Below, piece by piece: positions 50,979-60,652 of a DNA stretch of 64,000 nt; the stretch's first letter is position 1; each line of letters opens with the position of its first letter. The DNA is from Flavobacterium sp. YJ01 (GTDB lineage: Bacteria; Bacteroidota; Bacteroidia; Flavobacteriales; Flavobacteriaceae): NCBI RefSeq assembly GCF_029320955.1, contig NZ_CP119757.1, forward strand, positions 2,790,001-2,854,000, read 5' to 3'. Below the pieces are notes generated by a model. It was given only the letters and a program-made list of their open reading frames with translations, was not told the DNA's origin and searched no databases. A program made the translations under genes and the position numbers.

Positions 50979-51073
50979 TAGGTACAAAGTAACAAAGGGA
51001 CAAAGGTTCAAAGGCTGTTAATCAGCACTATAAAAAACCTTTGTCCTTTTATTGCTTTGAGCCTTTGTCCCTC
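50979..51073. repeat. Intergenic repeat rich in ACAAAGG/CCTTTGT
   Basis: GTAACAAAGGGACAAAGG at the left pairs with CCTTTGTCCTTTTA and GCCTTTGTCCC at the right, giving a long imperfect hairpin that closes the pigment cluster. No T run of terminator type. Confidence 0.7.
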
Positions 51074-51076
51074 GAA

Positions 51077-51109
51077 TTGCACAAATTCGATTAAAAAGTT
51101 GTAATTTTG
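51077..51109 (+). promoter_or_regulatory. Predicted dusB promoter, TTG-N22-TAATTTTG
   Basis: TTG at 51077-51079 and TAATTTTG at 51102-51109 match the Bacteroidota consensus with a 22-bp spacer. The -7 element ends 10 bases before the ATG at 51119, so the mRNA would be nearly leaderless. Confidence 0.6.
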
Positions 51110-51118
51110 CAAAAAATT

Positions 51119-52117
51119 ATGAAGATGGTCAAGATTGGCAACATAGAATTACCCGAATTTCCTTTACTATTAGCTCCGATGGAAGATGTTAGTGATCCGC
51201 CGTTTCGCAGATTATGCAAAACGCACGGCGCTGATATGATGTATTCTGAATTTATTTCATCGGAAGGATTAATTCGTGACGCTATAAAAAGCCGCATGAA
51301 GCTGGATATTTTTGATTACGAACGTCCTGTCGGAATTCAGATTTTTGGTGGTGATGAAGAAGCAATGGAGATGTCGTCTAAAATTGTTTCTACTGTAAAA
51401 CCTGATTTAGTAGATATTAATTTTGGATGTCCGGTAAAAAAAGTGGTTTGCCGTGGTGCTGGAGCTGGAGTTTTGAAAGATGTAGATTTGATGGTTCGTT
51501 TAACGAAAGCGGTTATCAAAGGAACTGATTTGCCTGTTACGGTAAAAACGCGTTTAGGCTGGGACGAAAACTCAATCAATATTGATGAAGTTGCAGAAAG
51601 GCTTCAAGATATTGGCGTTCAAGCTTTGACAATTCACGCTAGAACCCGTGCTCAAATGTATAAAGGTCATTCTGATTGGTCGCACATTGCACGTGTAAAA
51701 AACAACCCAAGAATTACAATGCCTATTTTCGGAAACGGTGATATCGACAGTCCAGAAAAAGCATTACACTATAAAAACGAATACGGAATTGACGGAATTA
51801 TGATTGGCCGTGCGGCGATTGGTTATCCGTGGATTTTTAACGAAATCAAACATTTCTTTAAAACTGGCGAGCACTTGCCTGCTCCAACGGTTATTGATCG
51901 TGTTGAAGCTGCGAGAAATCATTTGCAATGGTCAATGGATTGGAAAGGCGAACGTTTGGGAATTGTAGAAATGCGTCGTCATTATACGAACTATTTTAAA
52001 GGAATTCATTCGTTTAAAGAATTCAAACAAAAACTGGTTACCACAGATGCTCCTGAAGATTTATTCGCAATCATGAAAGAGATTGAACAGGTTTATGCTG
52101 GATATGAGTTTGTTTAG
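51119..52117 (+). CDS. dusB: tRNA-dihydrouridine synthase, DusB type
   Basis: 332 residues from the ATG at 51119 (another ATG at 51125); an in-frame TTG at 51107 lies inside the predicted -7 element and is rejected. LLAPMEDVSDPPFRRLC is the FMN-binding start, DINFGCPVKKVVCRGAGAGVL carries the catalytic Cys region, and HARTRAQMYKGHSDW plus FGNGDIDSPEKAL complete the Dus pattern. It reduces uridines in tRNA. Housekeeping gene, separate from the pigment cluster. Confidence 0.94.
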   Translation: MKMVKIGNIELPEFPLLLAPMEDVSDPPFRRLCKTHGADMMYSEFISSEGLIRDAIKSRMKLDIFDYERPVGIQIFGGDEEAMEMSSKIVSTVKPDLVDINFGCPVKKVVCRGAGAGVLKDVDLMVRLTKAVIKGTDLPVTVKTRLGWDENSINIDEVAERLQDIGVQALTIHARTRAQMYKGHSDWSHIARVKNNPRITMPIFGNGDIDSPEKALHYKNEYGIDGIMIGRAAIGYPWIFNEIKHFFKTGEHLPAPTVIDRVEAARNHLQWSMDWKGERLGIVEMRRHYTNYFKGIHSFKEFKQKLVTTDAPEDLFAIMKEIEQVYAGYEFV

Positions 52118-52160
52118 AATTTTAAAAAACTTTAGTTCTAAACGAAATTAAACATAATCA

Positions 52161-52263
52161 TTGTCATTTTGACGAAGGAGAAATCTCCGCAAGTAACTCC
52201 GTAACGAAAATCCAATCTTTGTCGAGCTTCTCGCGGAGATTTCTCCTTCGTCGAAATGACAAA
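52161..52263. repeat. Long intergenic palindrome with GACGAAGGAGAAATCTCCG arms
   Basis: The left arm (TTGTCATTTTGACGAAGG and following) and the right arm (GGAGATTTCTCCTTCGTCG and following) are inverted copies of about 33 bp, with about 40 bp between. It matches the style of a widespread Flavobacterium intergenic repeat. It lies between the convergent dusB and MATE genes, just before a terminator. Confidence 0.8.
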
Positions 52264-52271
52264 AATGCTCA

Positions 52272-52309
52272 TAAAAAAAAAGACCTTCAAAATTTGAAGG
52301 TCTTTTTTG
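52272..52309. terminator. Bidirectional terminator between dusB and the MATE gene
   Basis: AAAGACCTTCAAA/TTTGAAGGTCTTT stem flanked by an A run and a T run, working for both convergent genes. Confidence 0.9.
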
Positions 52310-52313
52310 TTTA

Positions 52314-53741
52314 TTAAACTTGAACTCTTTTCCACTTTCCTCTTTTATAGAAAAAGATTCCAGCTAAAGTAATCGCAGTTTCAGCAACAGGAATAGCAAT
52401 AAAAACTCCAGTTGGTCCCATATTAAAATGCTTGGCTAAAACAAAAGCAAGCGGAATTTGGAAAAGCCAAAATCCGAAAAAGTTAATTCCAGTTGGTGTC
52501 CAGGTATCTCCCGCTCCGTTAAAAGTATTTATCAAAACCATTCCGATTCCGTAGAAAATAAATCCGACGCTCATAATCTGTAAAGCTTCGATTGCTATAG
52601 TTTTAACCTGTTCGTCATTCGTGAAAAACGAAATAATATATTTTCCAAAGATCAAAGTAATCATCATGATTGAAGCCATGAAAATTACATTATATCTTGC
52701 TGTTGTCATTACGGATTTTTCTGCCCGTTCAATTTGTTTAGCCCCTAAGTTTTGTCCGACCAAAGTCGCGGCAGCATTACTTAATCCCCACGCTGGAAGT
52801 ATAAAAAACATCATAATTCTCAAAGCCGTTTGATAACCCGCAGAACCATGATCACCGCCAGTTGTTGCCACTAATTGTGCTAAGAAAATCCAACTGCAAG
52901 AAGCAATTACGAATTGCAAAATTCCTGGAGCCGCTATTTTTACTAAAGCTCTTATTTGAGTAAAATCTGGAGCGAAATAGGGAATTTTGATTTTTAAAAT
53001 TCCGTTTCCAAAAAACAAATGATAAACTTGATACAAAACTCCAATACTTCTTCCAACAGTTGTTGCTAATGCTGCGCCAACTAATCCAAAAGCAGGAATG
53101 GGTCCAAAACCATTAATTAAAATCGGACATAAAATGATATTGCAAATGTTAGCAATCCAAAGACTTTTCATTGCAATTGCTGCATTTCCGGCTCCACGAA
53201 AAATTCCGTTAATTAGAAACAAAAGCATGATACATAAACTCGAACCAATCATGATTTGAGTAAATCTGTAACCATGCTCGGCTGATTCTACAGAAGAACC
53301 CATCAAAATCAAAATATCTTTTGCATAGATAATTCCGAAAATGCTCAATACACTATTAACGGCAAATGCTACAATAATCGCCTGCATTCCAGCTTTTGCG
53401 GCTGCAATTGGATCTTTTTCTCCAATACGTCGTGCTACAACAGCCGTTGCCGCCATGCTCATCCCGATTGCAAGAGAATATATAACGGTCAATACAGATT
53501 CTGTTAAGCCAACGGTTTGAATGGCAAAACTACTGTGTTCTAGATGTCCAACAAAATACAAATCGACTAATGCAAAAACCGATTCCATCATCATTTCTAA
53601 AACCATCGGAATGGCTAATAGAATTACAGCTTTTTTTATACTTCCAGAAGTATAATCAAAAGATTCGTCGCCTTTTAGGGCTTGTTTTAGAGTGGTGAAA
53701 ATTTTAGAGAATAAACTTTTCTTTATAGTTGTTTCTGTCAT
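52314..53741 (-). CDS. MATE-family multidrug/sodium efflux transporter
   Basis: 475 residues with about 12 membrane helices after a cytoplasmic N-terminus of about 35 residues. Family signatures include AVILLAIPMVLEMMMESVFALVDLYFVGHL and, in the second half, ALRIMMFFILPAWGLSNAAATLVGQNLGA. It exports cationic drugs or similar compounds using sodium or protons. Convergent with dusB. The 165-bp upstream gap contains only AT-rich sequence with a short TTCAGAT/ATCTGAA hairpin. Confidence 0.92.
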   Translation of the reverse strand: MTETTIKKSLFSKIFTTLKQALKGDESFDYTSGSIKKAVILLAIPMVLEMMMESVFALVDLYFVGHLEHSSFAIQTVGLTESVLTVIYSLAIGMSMAATAVVARRIGEKDPIAAAKAGMQAIIVAFAVNSVLSIFGIIYAKDILILMGSSVESAEHGYRFTQIMIGSSLCIMLLFLINGIFRGAGNAAIAMKSLWIANICNIILCPILINGFGPIPAFGLVGAALATTVGRSIGVLYQVYHLFFGNGILKIKIPYFAPDFTQIRALVKIAAPGILQFVIASCSWIFLAQLVATTGGDHGSAGYQTALRIMMFFILPAWGLSNAAATLVGQNLGAKQIERAEKSVMTTARYNVIFMASIMMITLIFGKYIISFFTNDEQVKTIAIEALQIMSVGFIFYGIGMVLINTFNGAGDTWTPTGINFFGFWLFQIPLAFVLAKHFNMGPTGVFIAIPVAETAITLAGIFFYKRGKWKRVQV

Positions 53742-53906
53742 GATATTTTAGGATAAAAATAATATTGGTTCAGATGTATAAATCTGAACTAAAAAGTAAA
53801 CGTAAGTATCCTAATTATTCTAAAAAATAAAATAGGATTAGGCAGAAACAATCATATGCTGTAGTTATTTAAGGCGGTAAATATAAGTAATATTTTTTAG
53901 CAAAAA

Positions 53907-55106
53907 TTAATCAAGCAATTTTTTGCTCACACGGCTGCTTGCTATTAAAGACGCAACAAAACCTAGAGAAATAATAGTTGCCATTACAATTAGCACATTT
54001 TCCATTGTAAAAACAACTGGATATGCAAGTGTTGGCGTAATCATAATCAACTCAAATTGTTGCTGTAAGACTACCAATATTATGCCCAGCGCCAATCCGA
54101 TTAATCCGCCAAAAACACTTAACAAAGTTCCTTGAAGTAAAAATATTTTGCGAAGATGGCTAATGTCTGTTCCTAGATTAAAAAGCGTTTTTAGATTTCC
54201 TTTCTTTTCTAAAATCATCATAATCAAGGCTCCAATCAAATTGAAAAGTGCTACAATAATCACTAAAGTAAAAATTAGATAAACGGCAATATTTTCTGTG
54301 TTGAGCATTTTATACAAAGACTCATTTAACTGCGCTCTGTTTTTTAAAGTAATTTTATTTTTAAAGATCTTATTTAATTGAGACTTTATAGCATTTTCAT
54401 CTGCATTTGGCTTTAGTTTAAATTCAATTCCAGAAATCTGATTAGGTTTATACATCAGTAATTCCTGCGTTAAACCTAAATCGGCAAATACATATTTAGA
54501 ATCTAAATCTTCGCTTATGGAATAAATTCCAACTGGTAAGACATCTGTTTTATTAAATGCTTCTTCAGGATTTTCAATTGCTCCTTTTCCAGGTTTTGGT
54601 GCAAAAATCTGAAGCGGGTTTTCGAAATCCATAATTCCCAAAGAAAAATTCTGAGCCAAACCATACCCTATAACAACCTGAAAAGTTTCTGGTTTCAGCC
54701 ATTGACCATTAAAAAGTTTCTTTCTAATATCGTTAACAACAGCGTAAGAACTATCAACACCTTTAAGATATGTGACTTGCTGCTTGTCTTTAAATAAAAA
54801 CAAAACACGTTCTTCAATAATTTTGGTGTAAGAAGCGACTCCTTCTATTTTCTTGATTTCATTTTCCTGATTGGGTGCAATAAAAAATGACTTTCCGTAA
54901 GTGCTTGTCAATTTTAAATCAGGATCTATTTCATTTGTAAATGAAAGACTAAAAACTTTTAATCCGCTGAAGACAGATAAAACCACAAACAAAGCCATTG
55001 TACCAACAATGATTCCCATGCTGGCAATACGATTAATGATATTGATAGCATTGTTTTTACTACTGCTAAAAATATATCGTTTGGCTATGTATAAGGGGAA
55101 ATTCAA
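53907..55106 (-). CDS. LolC/LolE-type ABC transporter permease (FtsX fold)
   Basis: 399 residues. One N-terminal helix (about 22-46), a large periplasmic domain (about 47-270) and three C-terminal helices with the FtsX pattern (LIGALIMMILEKKGNLKTLFNLG). It would release lipoproteins or similar cargo from the inner membrane with an ATPase encoded elsewhere. The start is TTG (55104-55106): an in-frame TAG lies upstream and the next ATG is at residue 30, inside the first helix; MNFPLYIAKRYIFS is the normal family N-terminus. It begins one base after the rbfA stop, so the two are coupled. Confidence 0.88.
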   Translation of the reverse strand: MNFPLYIAKRYIFSSSKNNAINIINRIASMGIIVGTMALFVVLSVFSGLKVFSLSFTNEIDPDLKLTSTYGKSFFIAPNQENEIKKIEGVASYTKIIEERVLFLFKDKQQVTYLKGVDSSYAVVNDIRKKLFNGQWLKPETFQVVIGYGLAQNFSLGIMDFENPLQIFAPKPGKGAIENPEEAFNKTDVLPVGIYSISEDLDSKYVFADLGLTQELLMYKPNQISGIEFKLKPNADENAIKSQLNKIFKNKITLKNRAQLNESLYKMLNTENIAVYLIFTLVIIVALFNLIGALIMMILEKKGNLKTLFNLGTDISHLRKIFLLQGTLLSVFGGLIGLALGIILVVLQQQFELIMITPTLAYPVVFTMENVLIVMATIISLGFVASLIASSRVSKKLLD

Positions 55107-55107
55107 T

Positions 55108-55500
55108 TTATGATTTTCTTCTTTTTTCTAAAAGATCACGATTTTCTATTGGGTTTTCTTTTCCTGCAAGTGCATTGTCAATTTTCTCAATATAATCTAG
55201 AGAATCATCTATAAAGAAAACTAAATTCGGAACGCGACGTAATTGCAAACGCACACGCTGTGATAAATCATGTTTTATTAAAGTTGTATTTGTTTTGATT
55301 GCTTCTAAAGTTTCTTTCGCTTTTTCTTGCGGAAAAATACTCAAATATACTGTTGCTACAGATAAATCTGTAGTTACGCTTACTTTGGATACTGAAATTA
55401 CCAAATTTGTAATTCCGTTTTTTCTCACTTCACCCTGCAAAATCTCAACCAGATCTTTCTGAATGACACCGCCTATTTTTTTCTGTCTATTTGTTTCCAT
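55108..55500 (-). CDS. rbfA: Ribosome-binding factor A
   Basis: 130 residues, one KH-like domain. METNRQKKIGGVIQKDLVEILQ and LRRVPNLVFFIDDSLDYIEKID are typical RbfA start and end motifs. It helps mature the 16S rRNA 5' end in the 30S subunit. The gene is followed at one base by the LolC/E-like permease, an arrangement that looks conserved in this group. Confidence 0.94.
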   Translation of the reverse strand: METNRQKKIGGVIQKDLVEILQGEVRKNGITNLVISVSKVSVTTDLSVATVYLSIFPQEKAKETLEAIKTNTTLIKHDLSQRVRLQLRRVPNLVFFIDDSLDYIEKIDNALAGKENPIENRDLLEKRRKS

Positions 55501-55504
55501 AGTG

Positions 55505-55512
55505 CAAAAATA
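55505..55512 (-). promoter_or_regulatory. Predicted rbfA -7 element
   Basis: CAAAAATA on the plus strand reads TATTTTTG on the minus strand and lies 4 bp from the rbfA ATG, so the transcript would be almost leaderless. No obvious TTG at -33. Confidence 0.45.
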
Positions 55513-55623
55513 CTAAATTTTACTGGTTTTCTAAGCACTTTTATTTGTTTCGAAACTGATAAAAATCATACTAATTGAGAGAATTATTCTACATATTTGA
55601 TGTAAATATAAAACTAATCTATC

Positions 55624-56043
55624 ATGAAAAAAAGGGAACCAATTAGTCATATAATGACCAAAACAGTAGTAACTGCAAACGAAAAAGATGATTTAAAAAC
55701 TGTAGTAGAAAAATTAAAAACTAATACAATTCGACATATTCCAATTGTTAAAGGCAAAGAAGTAATTGGAATAATAAGCAGAACAGATATTAACCGACTT
55801 ACTTTTGGAGCTTTGTTTGAAGGTCAGGAAAATGCTGATGAAGCTATTCTAGAAATGCTTACTATTTCTCAGGTAATGACTTCTAAACCAAAAACAGTTT
55901 CGTCAGATACCATAATTAGAGATTTAGCCGAAATTTTTGTGAAAGAAGATTTTCATGCTCTCCCTGTTGTTGATAAAGGTGAACTTAAAGGGATTGTTAC
56001 CACCACAGATGTTGTTAAATATTTTTTAGAACAATATGATTAA
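55624..56043 (+). CDS. Two-CBS-domain protein
   Basis: 139 residues made of two CBS domains (about 5-62 and 76-137): IMTKTVVTANEKDDLKTVVEKLKTNTIRHIPIVKGKEVIGIISRTDI and VMTSKPKTVSSDTIIRDLAEIFVKEDFHALPVVDKGELKGIVTTTDV. Such stand-alone pairs bind adenine nucleotides and regulate partner proteins. Divergent from rbfA and convergent with the EnvC-like gene; no partner is evident. Confidence 0.92.
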   Translation: MKKREPISHIMTKTVVTANEKDDLKTVVEKLKTNTIRHIPIVKGKEVIGIISRTDINRLTFGALFEGQENADEAILEMLTISQVMTSKPKTVSSDTIIRDLAEIFVKEDFHALPVVDKGELKGIVTTTDVVKYFLEQYD

Positions 56044-56044
56044 T

Positions 56045-56073
56045 AAAAAAGGGAGCAAAATTGCTCCCTTTTT
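56045..56073. terminator. Bidirectional terminator between CBS and EnvC-like genes
   Basis: AAAAAAGGGAGCAA/TTGCTCCCTTTTT stem with flanking A and T runs between convergent genes. Confidence 0.92.
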
Positions 56074-56074
56074 A

Positions 56075-57328
56075 TTATCTGCTTTGCAACCATCCTTCAG
56101 GATTATTATTTGAAGTATTTTGCATAATCAGGAACTTTATAATTGTCTTTCCTGTATCGCCACTTGTTCTAACTCTTCCGATGTTTTGTTTGATTGTCAC
56201 TTTATCACCTTGACTAACCGAAACAGAACTTAGGTTTTGGTATACAGTAAAATAATCTCCGTGCTGAATTACGACTGCCTTATTTACTGGAGATAAAACG
56301 ATAACTTTAGAAACTTCTCCCGCAAATACAGCTCTTGCACTCGCGCCATCTTCAGTTGTAATCTCAACTCCAGAATTATGAACCGTAATTGAAGGGTGCA
56401 ACGGGTGTGGCTGATCTCCGTAACCTAGAGAAATAAATCCTTTTTCTACAGGCCAAGGTAATCTTCCTCTATTCGCTTTAAAATCAGCTGCTAAAACTTT
56501 ATCTTCTGGTGTCAATGCAATTTTAGAAGAAGAAACTGGAGCCTTAGCTTCGCTCGAACCTGGATTTGCTTTTGCTCTTTCTGCCGCGGCTTTTCTATTG
56601 GCTTCGGCAATTGCTTCACGAATTAAACGATCAATTTGTCTATCAATACGTTTTGATTCACTTTGTTTTGATCGAATATCGGCTGCAATTTTGTTTTTAT
56701 CTTTTTTAAGTGAATTAACTAACTTTTGCTGTTCTTTCTTCTCAGCTTCAAGAGTAACTTTTTCTTTTTGATTTTCTGAAATAATCTTCTTCTTTACTTG
56801 TCTCTGCCCATCTAATTTTGCATTAAAATCAACTAATTGTGCAGTTTTGGATTGAATTTCAAGACCTTGATTTTTTCTGAAGGCAGTATATTGCTTTAAG
56901 TATTGTGCTCTTTTATAAGCTTGCAGAAAACTTTCTGAAGATAAAATAAACATTGCACGACTTTGTTCAGAACGGCTTTTGTATGATTTCAAAATCATTT
57001 CGGCATAATCTTCTTTTAGAACTTTTAATTCTTTTTTAAGCTTATTAACCTGAACTTGATTAATATACATGTCATTACTAATCAGCTTTTCTTGCTTTGC
57101 TGTTGTATTGATTAATTTCTCTTTAAGTTTAATTTTATTCGCTTGAATTAAATATTCATTTACAGCAGATTTCTCTTTTTTTCGAACAGACTGAAGCATT
57201 TTTTCATTGTCTCTAATTTCCTGTTGAATTTGAGCTTTACGCTGTTCCAGTTTTTCTTGCTGTGAATCCTGCGCCCACACAAATGTTGTGGCACATATTA
57301 AAACTAGACTTAGGAGAAATTTTGGCAT
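56075..57328 (-). CDS. EnvC-like murein hydrolase activator (degenerate LytM/M23 domain)
   Basis: 417 residues from the ATG at 57326-57328; an in-frame TTG at 57347-57349 overlaps a predicted -7 element and would spoil the signal peptide (MPKFLLSLVLICATTFVWAQ). Residues about 20-250 form a long coiled coil; about 285-415 form a LytM domain. The metal-binding motifs are altered: HNSGVE replaces HxGxD, and FLIMQ stands where HxHF is usual, so it should activate amidases rather than cut murein. Last gene of the minus-strand envelope operon. Confidence 0.88.
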   Translation of the reverse strand: MPKFLLSLVLICATTFVWAQDSQQEKLEQRKAQIQQEIRDNEKMLQSVRKKEKSAVNEYLIQANKIKLKEKLINTTAKQEKLISNDMYINQVQVNKLKKELKVLKEDYAEMILKSYKSRSEQSRAMFILSSESFLQAYKRAQYLKQYTAFRKNQGLEIQSKTAQLVDFNAKLDGQRQVKKKIISENQKEKVTLEAEKKEQQKLVNSLKKDKNKIAADIRSKQSESKRIDRQIDRLIREAIAEANRKAAAERAKANPGSSEAKAPVSSSKIALTPEDKVLAADFKANRGRLPWPVEKGFISLGYGDQPHPLHPSITVHNSGVEITTEDGASARAVFAGEVSKVIVLSPVNKAVVIQHGDYFTVYQNLSSVSVSQGDKVTIKQNIGRVRTSGDTGKTIIKFLIMQNTSNNNPEGWLQSR

Positions 57329-57346
57329 GTTTCTATTTTTATTTTG

Positions 57347-57354
57347 CAAATTTA
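57347..57354 (-). promoter_or_regulatory. Predicted promoter (-7) for the envC-like gene
   Basis: CAAATTTA reads TAAATTTG on the minus strand, a perfect -7 element. It overlaps the stop codon of the DUF4292-like gene and sits 18 bp before the ATG, so envC may be transcribed alone as well as from the operon. Confidence 0.45.
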
Positions 57355-58134
57355 CTGAATTGTAACTTTTTTATAGCCACTTGGAACGCTATATGGAAAA
57401 GAAAGTTCTTCATTAAATGAAATATTGTTATAATTTAAATTAATATTCGTTTTGCCTTTTGGCTGAACGGCATTTATTTCGATACTAGTTGGAATTGTTC
57501 CTTGATTGAAAACTTTACTATCTGAGTAATTAATCTGTAAATTTCTATTTTCTGATGGCTGAGAAATCTCTTCCTTTTGAATCAAATATTTTTCGCCATC
57601 TAAGAAAAATGTCTTTTTCAAATTTGCATCTTTTTCTTCATCCAATCTAAAAAGATTATCTACAATGGTTTGCGTGTATTTCCCTTTTCTTAAATCGTCA
57701 AATGCTTCTCCTACAAGTAAGTTCTGCACTTTAGTATAGTCTAAATCTGTTCCTAACCATTTGCTTAGACTTGTAAAATCTCCTTCGTAATACGTACTGT
57801 TTATTTTTTCGTAATAACTTACTGTAGAAGGTGTTATTAAAGCTTTTGCCATTGTAATCCCTAAAAAGCGTACACTTATCAAAATCTGTTTGTCTTTTTC
57901 GATTCTAATTTCAGCACTAACATTTTGGCTTTGTTTTTCATCAACATATTTTGCGCTGGCTTTTATGTATAAGGTAGAAAAATCTAATTTATTCTCATAA
58001 TGCTTTTCTACAACTTTTTTATCCTCTTTTGGAGCAACTGTTTGGCTTGTATTGTTTCCTTGTACCGCAACTGCTTTAGATTTACATGAAATTACGGCAA
58101 CAGATAGCAATAGAACTGATATATATTTTTTCAT
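57352..58134 (-). CDS. DUF4292-like lipoprotein
   Basis: 260 residues. Lipoprotein signal ending VISC (Cys17), then a LolB/LolA-like beta sheet pattern (FSTLYIKASAKYVDEKQSQNVSAEIRIEKDKQILISVRFLGITMAKALITPSTVSYYEK). It matches what I remember of DUF4292 proteins of Bacteroidota, which stand between a TPR gene and an EnvC-like gene, as here. Probably an outer-membrane assembly or lipoprotein-handling factor. Confidence 0.75.
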   Translation of the reverse strand: MKKYISVLLLSVAVISCKSKAVAVQGNNTSQTVAPKEDKKVVEKHYENKLDFSTLYIKASAKYVDEKQSQNVSAEIRIEKDKQILISVRFLGITMAKALITPSTVSYYEKINSTYYEGDFTSLSKWLGTDLDYTKVQNLLVGEAFDDLRKGKYTQTIVDNLFRLDEEKDANLKKTFFLDGEKYLIQKEEISQPSENRNLQINYSDSKVFNQGTIPTSIEINAVQPKGKTNINLNYNNISFNEELSFPYSVPSGYKKVTIQ

Positions 58135-58147
58135 TTGAATTTTCTTT

Positions 58148-59500
58148 TTATTTTTTCTTTTTTAATAATTCATTAGCCTTCAAAAAGTATTCCTCTTTTT
58201 TCTTGGCATCTCCCAATCCATTATACGCTTCTCCTAATTGAATATTAAAATTTGCTTCCAATTTTGCATCATCCACTACATAATCAAGCCCCATTTCTAA
58301 AACAGTTTTTGCATTTTTAAACTGCTTCGTCTGATTGCTTCCCAAACCTGCATAATAATAAAACTGTGCCTGACTTGGATAGACTTCAATCAGCATCATG
58401 GCTCTTTTGGTCATTAAATCGTATTGCTTAACCTGAGAATACGCTTCTAACAATAACATATTGGTTTCAAGATCTGTATCTGAATGTGCTTTTAAATCTT
58501 TTTCATAATATTTAATTGCATTTTCAAACTGGCCTTTGCTGTGATAAAATTTTCCAATTTCTTTAGCGACATCAACATCTTTATCGTTATCAAAATACGA
58601 AATGGCTTTTTCTAAATCTGTTGAATATTGCGGATTTTTGTTTACAAAAATCAAAAATTCATTCAAAGTTCTATGTTTAATTTTTGAATCAATTTTTGAG
58701 CTTGCTAAAATTACATTCATCGATTTTATAGCTTTATCTGCCTGATTAGCATCCAAATAAGTTTTAAACAAACTTATTTGAGCCCATTCTGAATTCGGAA
58801 TTTCTTTTGCCAATTGTTTGGCCACTTCTAAAGACTTCTCATTTTCATTATTTTTTGAATACAAAAGAATTAGATTCAAATAATTTGATTCTTCTTTCGG
58901 ATCTTTTTTAATCTGCTGAATCAGATTGTCAATTTCTGCATTTTGATATTTTCCTTGCGAGAGAATCTGCGCTTTATAAATTTCACGATCTGAAGATTTT
59001 CCGAATTTATCATTCATTTCGTTTATAGCAATCAATGCCTTGTCATACTGATTTGTAATCATATACAACGAAATCAAATCGTCTTTGTATTCTTCATCAA
59101 AAACAATAATTTTTTGAATGATTTCAATTGCCAAAGCATAGTTTTTTGTCTCATAACTTACATCGTAAATTCCGAGCCAAAACCATTTATTTTTAGGATC
59201 AAGCTGTGTTGCTTTTTCAAAAGCATCTTGCGCATTTTGATATTGTTTAAGCGCTAGATAATTCTTCCCTAATTCAAAATAAGCTACTGCGTCATTGGGT
59301 TTTAGTTTGATACATTTTTCCAATGACACAATTGCTTTATCATAATTTTCGATTCCTTTTTGTTTTAATGATTCATAAAATGAGTCTTGATATTCGTCTG
59401 TTGCCATAGCAATGTCCTCGGGCTCTGTCTGTGCAAAAGCCGAAAACGATGTGCTAAATAAAGCAACAAGCAAAACTGTAAAAACTCCTTTTTTAATCAT
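58148..59500 (-). CDS. Exported tetratricopeptide-repeat protein
   Basis: 450 residues. Signal peptide 1-24 (ending AFAQ), then about ten TPR units (AVAYFELGKNYLALKQYQNAQDAFEKATQLDPKN and so on) through the C-terminus. A periplasmic protein-interaction scaffold, co-transcribed with the lipoprotein gene (13 bp apart) and the envC-like gene. Confidence 0.88.
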   Translation of the reverse strand: MIKKGVFTVLLVALFSTSFSAFAQTEPEDIAMATDEYQDSFYESLKQKGIENYDKAIVSLEKCIKLKPNDAVAYFELGKNYLALKQYQNAQDAFEKATQLDPKNKWFWLGIYDVSYETKNYALAIEIIQKIIVFDEEYKDDLISLYMITNQYDKALIAINEMNDKFGKSSDREIYKAQILSQGKYQNAEIDNLIQQIKKDPKEESNYLNLILLYSKNNENEKSLEVAKQLAKEIPNSEWAQISLFKTYLDANQADKAIKSMNVILASSKIDSKIKHRTLNEFLIFVNKNPQYSTDLEKAISYFDNDKDVDVAKEIGKFYHSKGQFENAIKYYEKDLKAHSDTDLETNMLLLEAYSQVKQYDLMTKRAMMLIEVYPSQAQFYYYAGLGSNQTKQFKNAKTVLEMGLDYVVDDAKLEANFNIQLGEAYNGLGDAKKKEEYFLKANELLKKKK

Positions 59501-59551
59501 TTCTAAAATTTACATCTTAAACAAAAAAACGAAACTTTCTTCTTTTTTATT

Positions 59552-60568
59552 TTATTCTAAAACAGCGTAATCACCAATACTAATACTAGTAAATTTACCA
59601 TCATAACTTACATGATTTCCGATCATTGCGTTATCTAAATCAGCATTTTTAATTTGAGAATACGTCTGAATTAAACTGTTTTTGATCGTGCTATCTGTAA
59701 CATGACATCCGTTTCCTAAAGAAACATTTGGACCAATAGTTGTGTTTTTTAAAACAACATTTTCTCCGATATAACAAGGCGGAATAATTGTTGAATTTTC
59801 TAATTTTACACCATAGTCTACTAAATGTTCTCCGTCATTGTGAAGAAAACCTAACATTCTTGTATTTGTTTCAACAGTAACATCTTTGTTTCCGCAATCC
59901 ATCCATTCGTCAACGCTTCCGGTTTTGAAAACTTTTCCGTTAGCCATCATCGCTTTGATACCGTCATTAATCTGGTATTCTCCACCATTTTGAATATTAT
60001 TATCCAAAACATTTTGAAGTTCATTTCTTAAAACTCCAACTTCTTTAAAATAATAAATTCCGATAACCGCTAAGTCACTAACAAATTCTTTTGGTTTTTC
60101 AACCAACTCAATAATTTCATTATTTTGGTTTAGTTTTACAACACCAAATGCTTCTGGCTGTTCAACTTGCTTTACCCAAATTACAGCATCTGCTTCTGGA
60201 TCTAATTCAAAATCTGCTCTAATTAAAGTATCTGCATAAGCAATTACCGCTGGTCCAGAAAGAGAATCTTTTGCACACATAATTGCGTGACCAGTTCCCA
60301 AAGGTTGATCCTGACGGTATATAGCAGCTTTTGCTCCTAATCCTTTAGCCAAATCTTCTAAGCTTTTTACAACATCATCTCCAAAAAAAGCTTCGTCTCC
60401 TAAAATAAAAGCCACTTCTTCAATTGGTTCTTTTAATATTTTGGCAATATCTTCAACTAAACGATGTACAATAGATTTACCTGCAACAGGAATTAATGGT
60501 TTTGGAACAGTTAATGTATGAGGCCTCAATCTCGATCCGCGGCCTGCCATTGGCACAATTATTTTCAT
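59552..60568 (-). CDS. Sugar-phosphate nucleotidyltransferase
   Basis: 338 residues. The nucleotide-binding signature GRGSRLRPHTLTVPKPLIPVAGK lies near 9-31, followed by a GT-A-like fold (to about 235) and a hexapeptide-type beta-helix (VVLKNTTIGPNVSLGNG, about 255-335). It activates a sugar-1-phosphate with a nucleoside triphosphate; thymidylyl or uridylyl specificity is not clear. It links the flippase gene to surface polysaccharide synthesis. Confidence 0.88.
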   Translation of the reverse strand: MKIIVPMAGRGSRLRPHTLTVPKPLIPVAGKSIVHRLVEDIAKILKEPIEEVAFILGDEAFFGDDVVKSLEDLAKGLGAKAAIYRQDQPLGTGHAIMCAKDSLSGPAVIAYADTLIRADFELDPEADAVIWVKQVEQPEAFGVVKLNQNNEIIELVEKPKEFVSDLAVIGIYYFKEVGVLRNELQNVLDNNIQNGGEYQINDGIKAMMANGKVFKTGSVDEWMDCGNKDVTVETNTRMLGFLHNDGEHLVDYGVKLENSTIIPPCYIGENVVLKNTTIGPNVSLGNGCHVTDSTIKNSLIQTYSQIKNADLDNAMIGNHVSYDGKFTSISIGDYAVLE

Positions 60569-60652
60569 TCTTTATTTGATTTTATAAGAAGATTTGAAAA
60601 AATCTTCGTGGGGTTTGGTCTTTCTTTTTTTTGTTCTGTTTATTACAGAAAT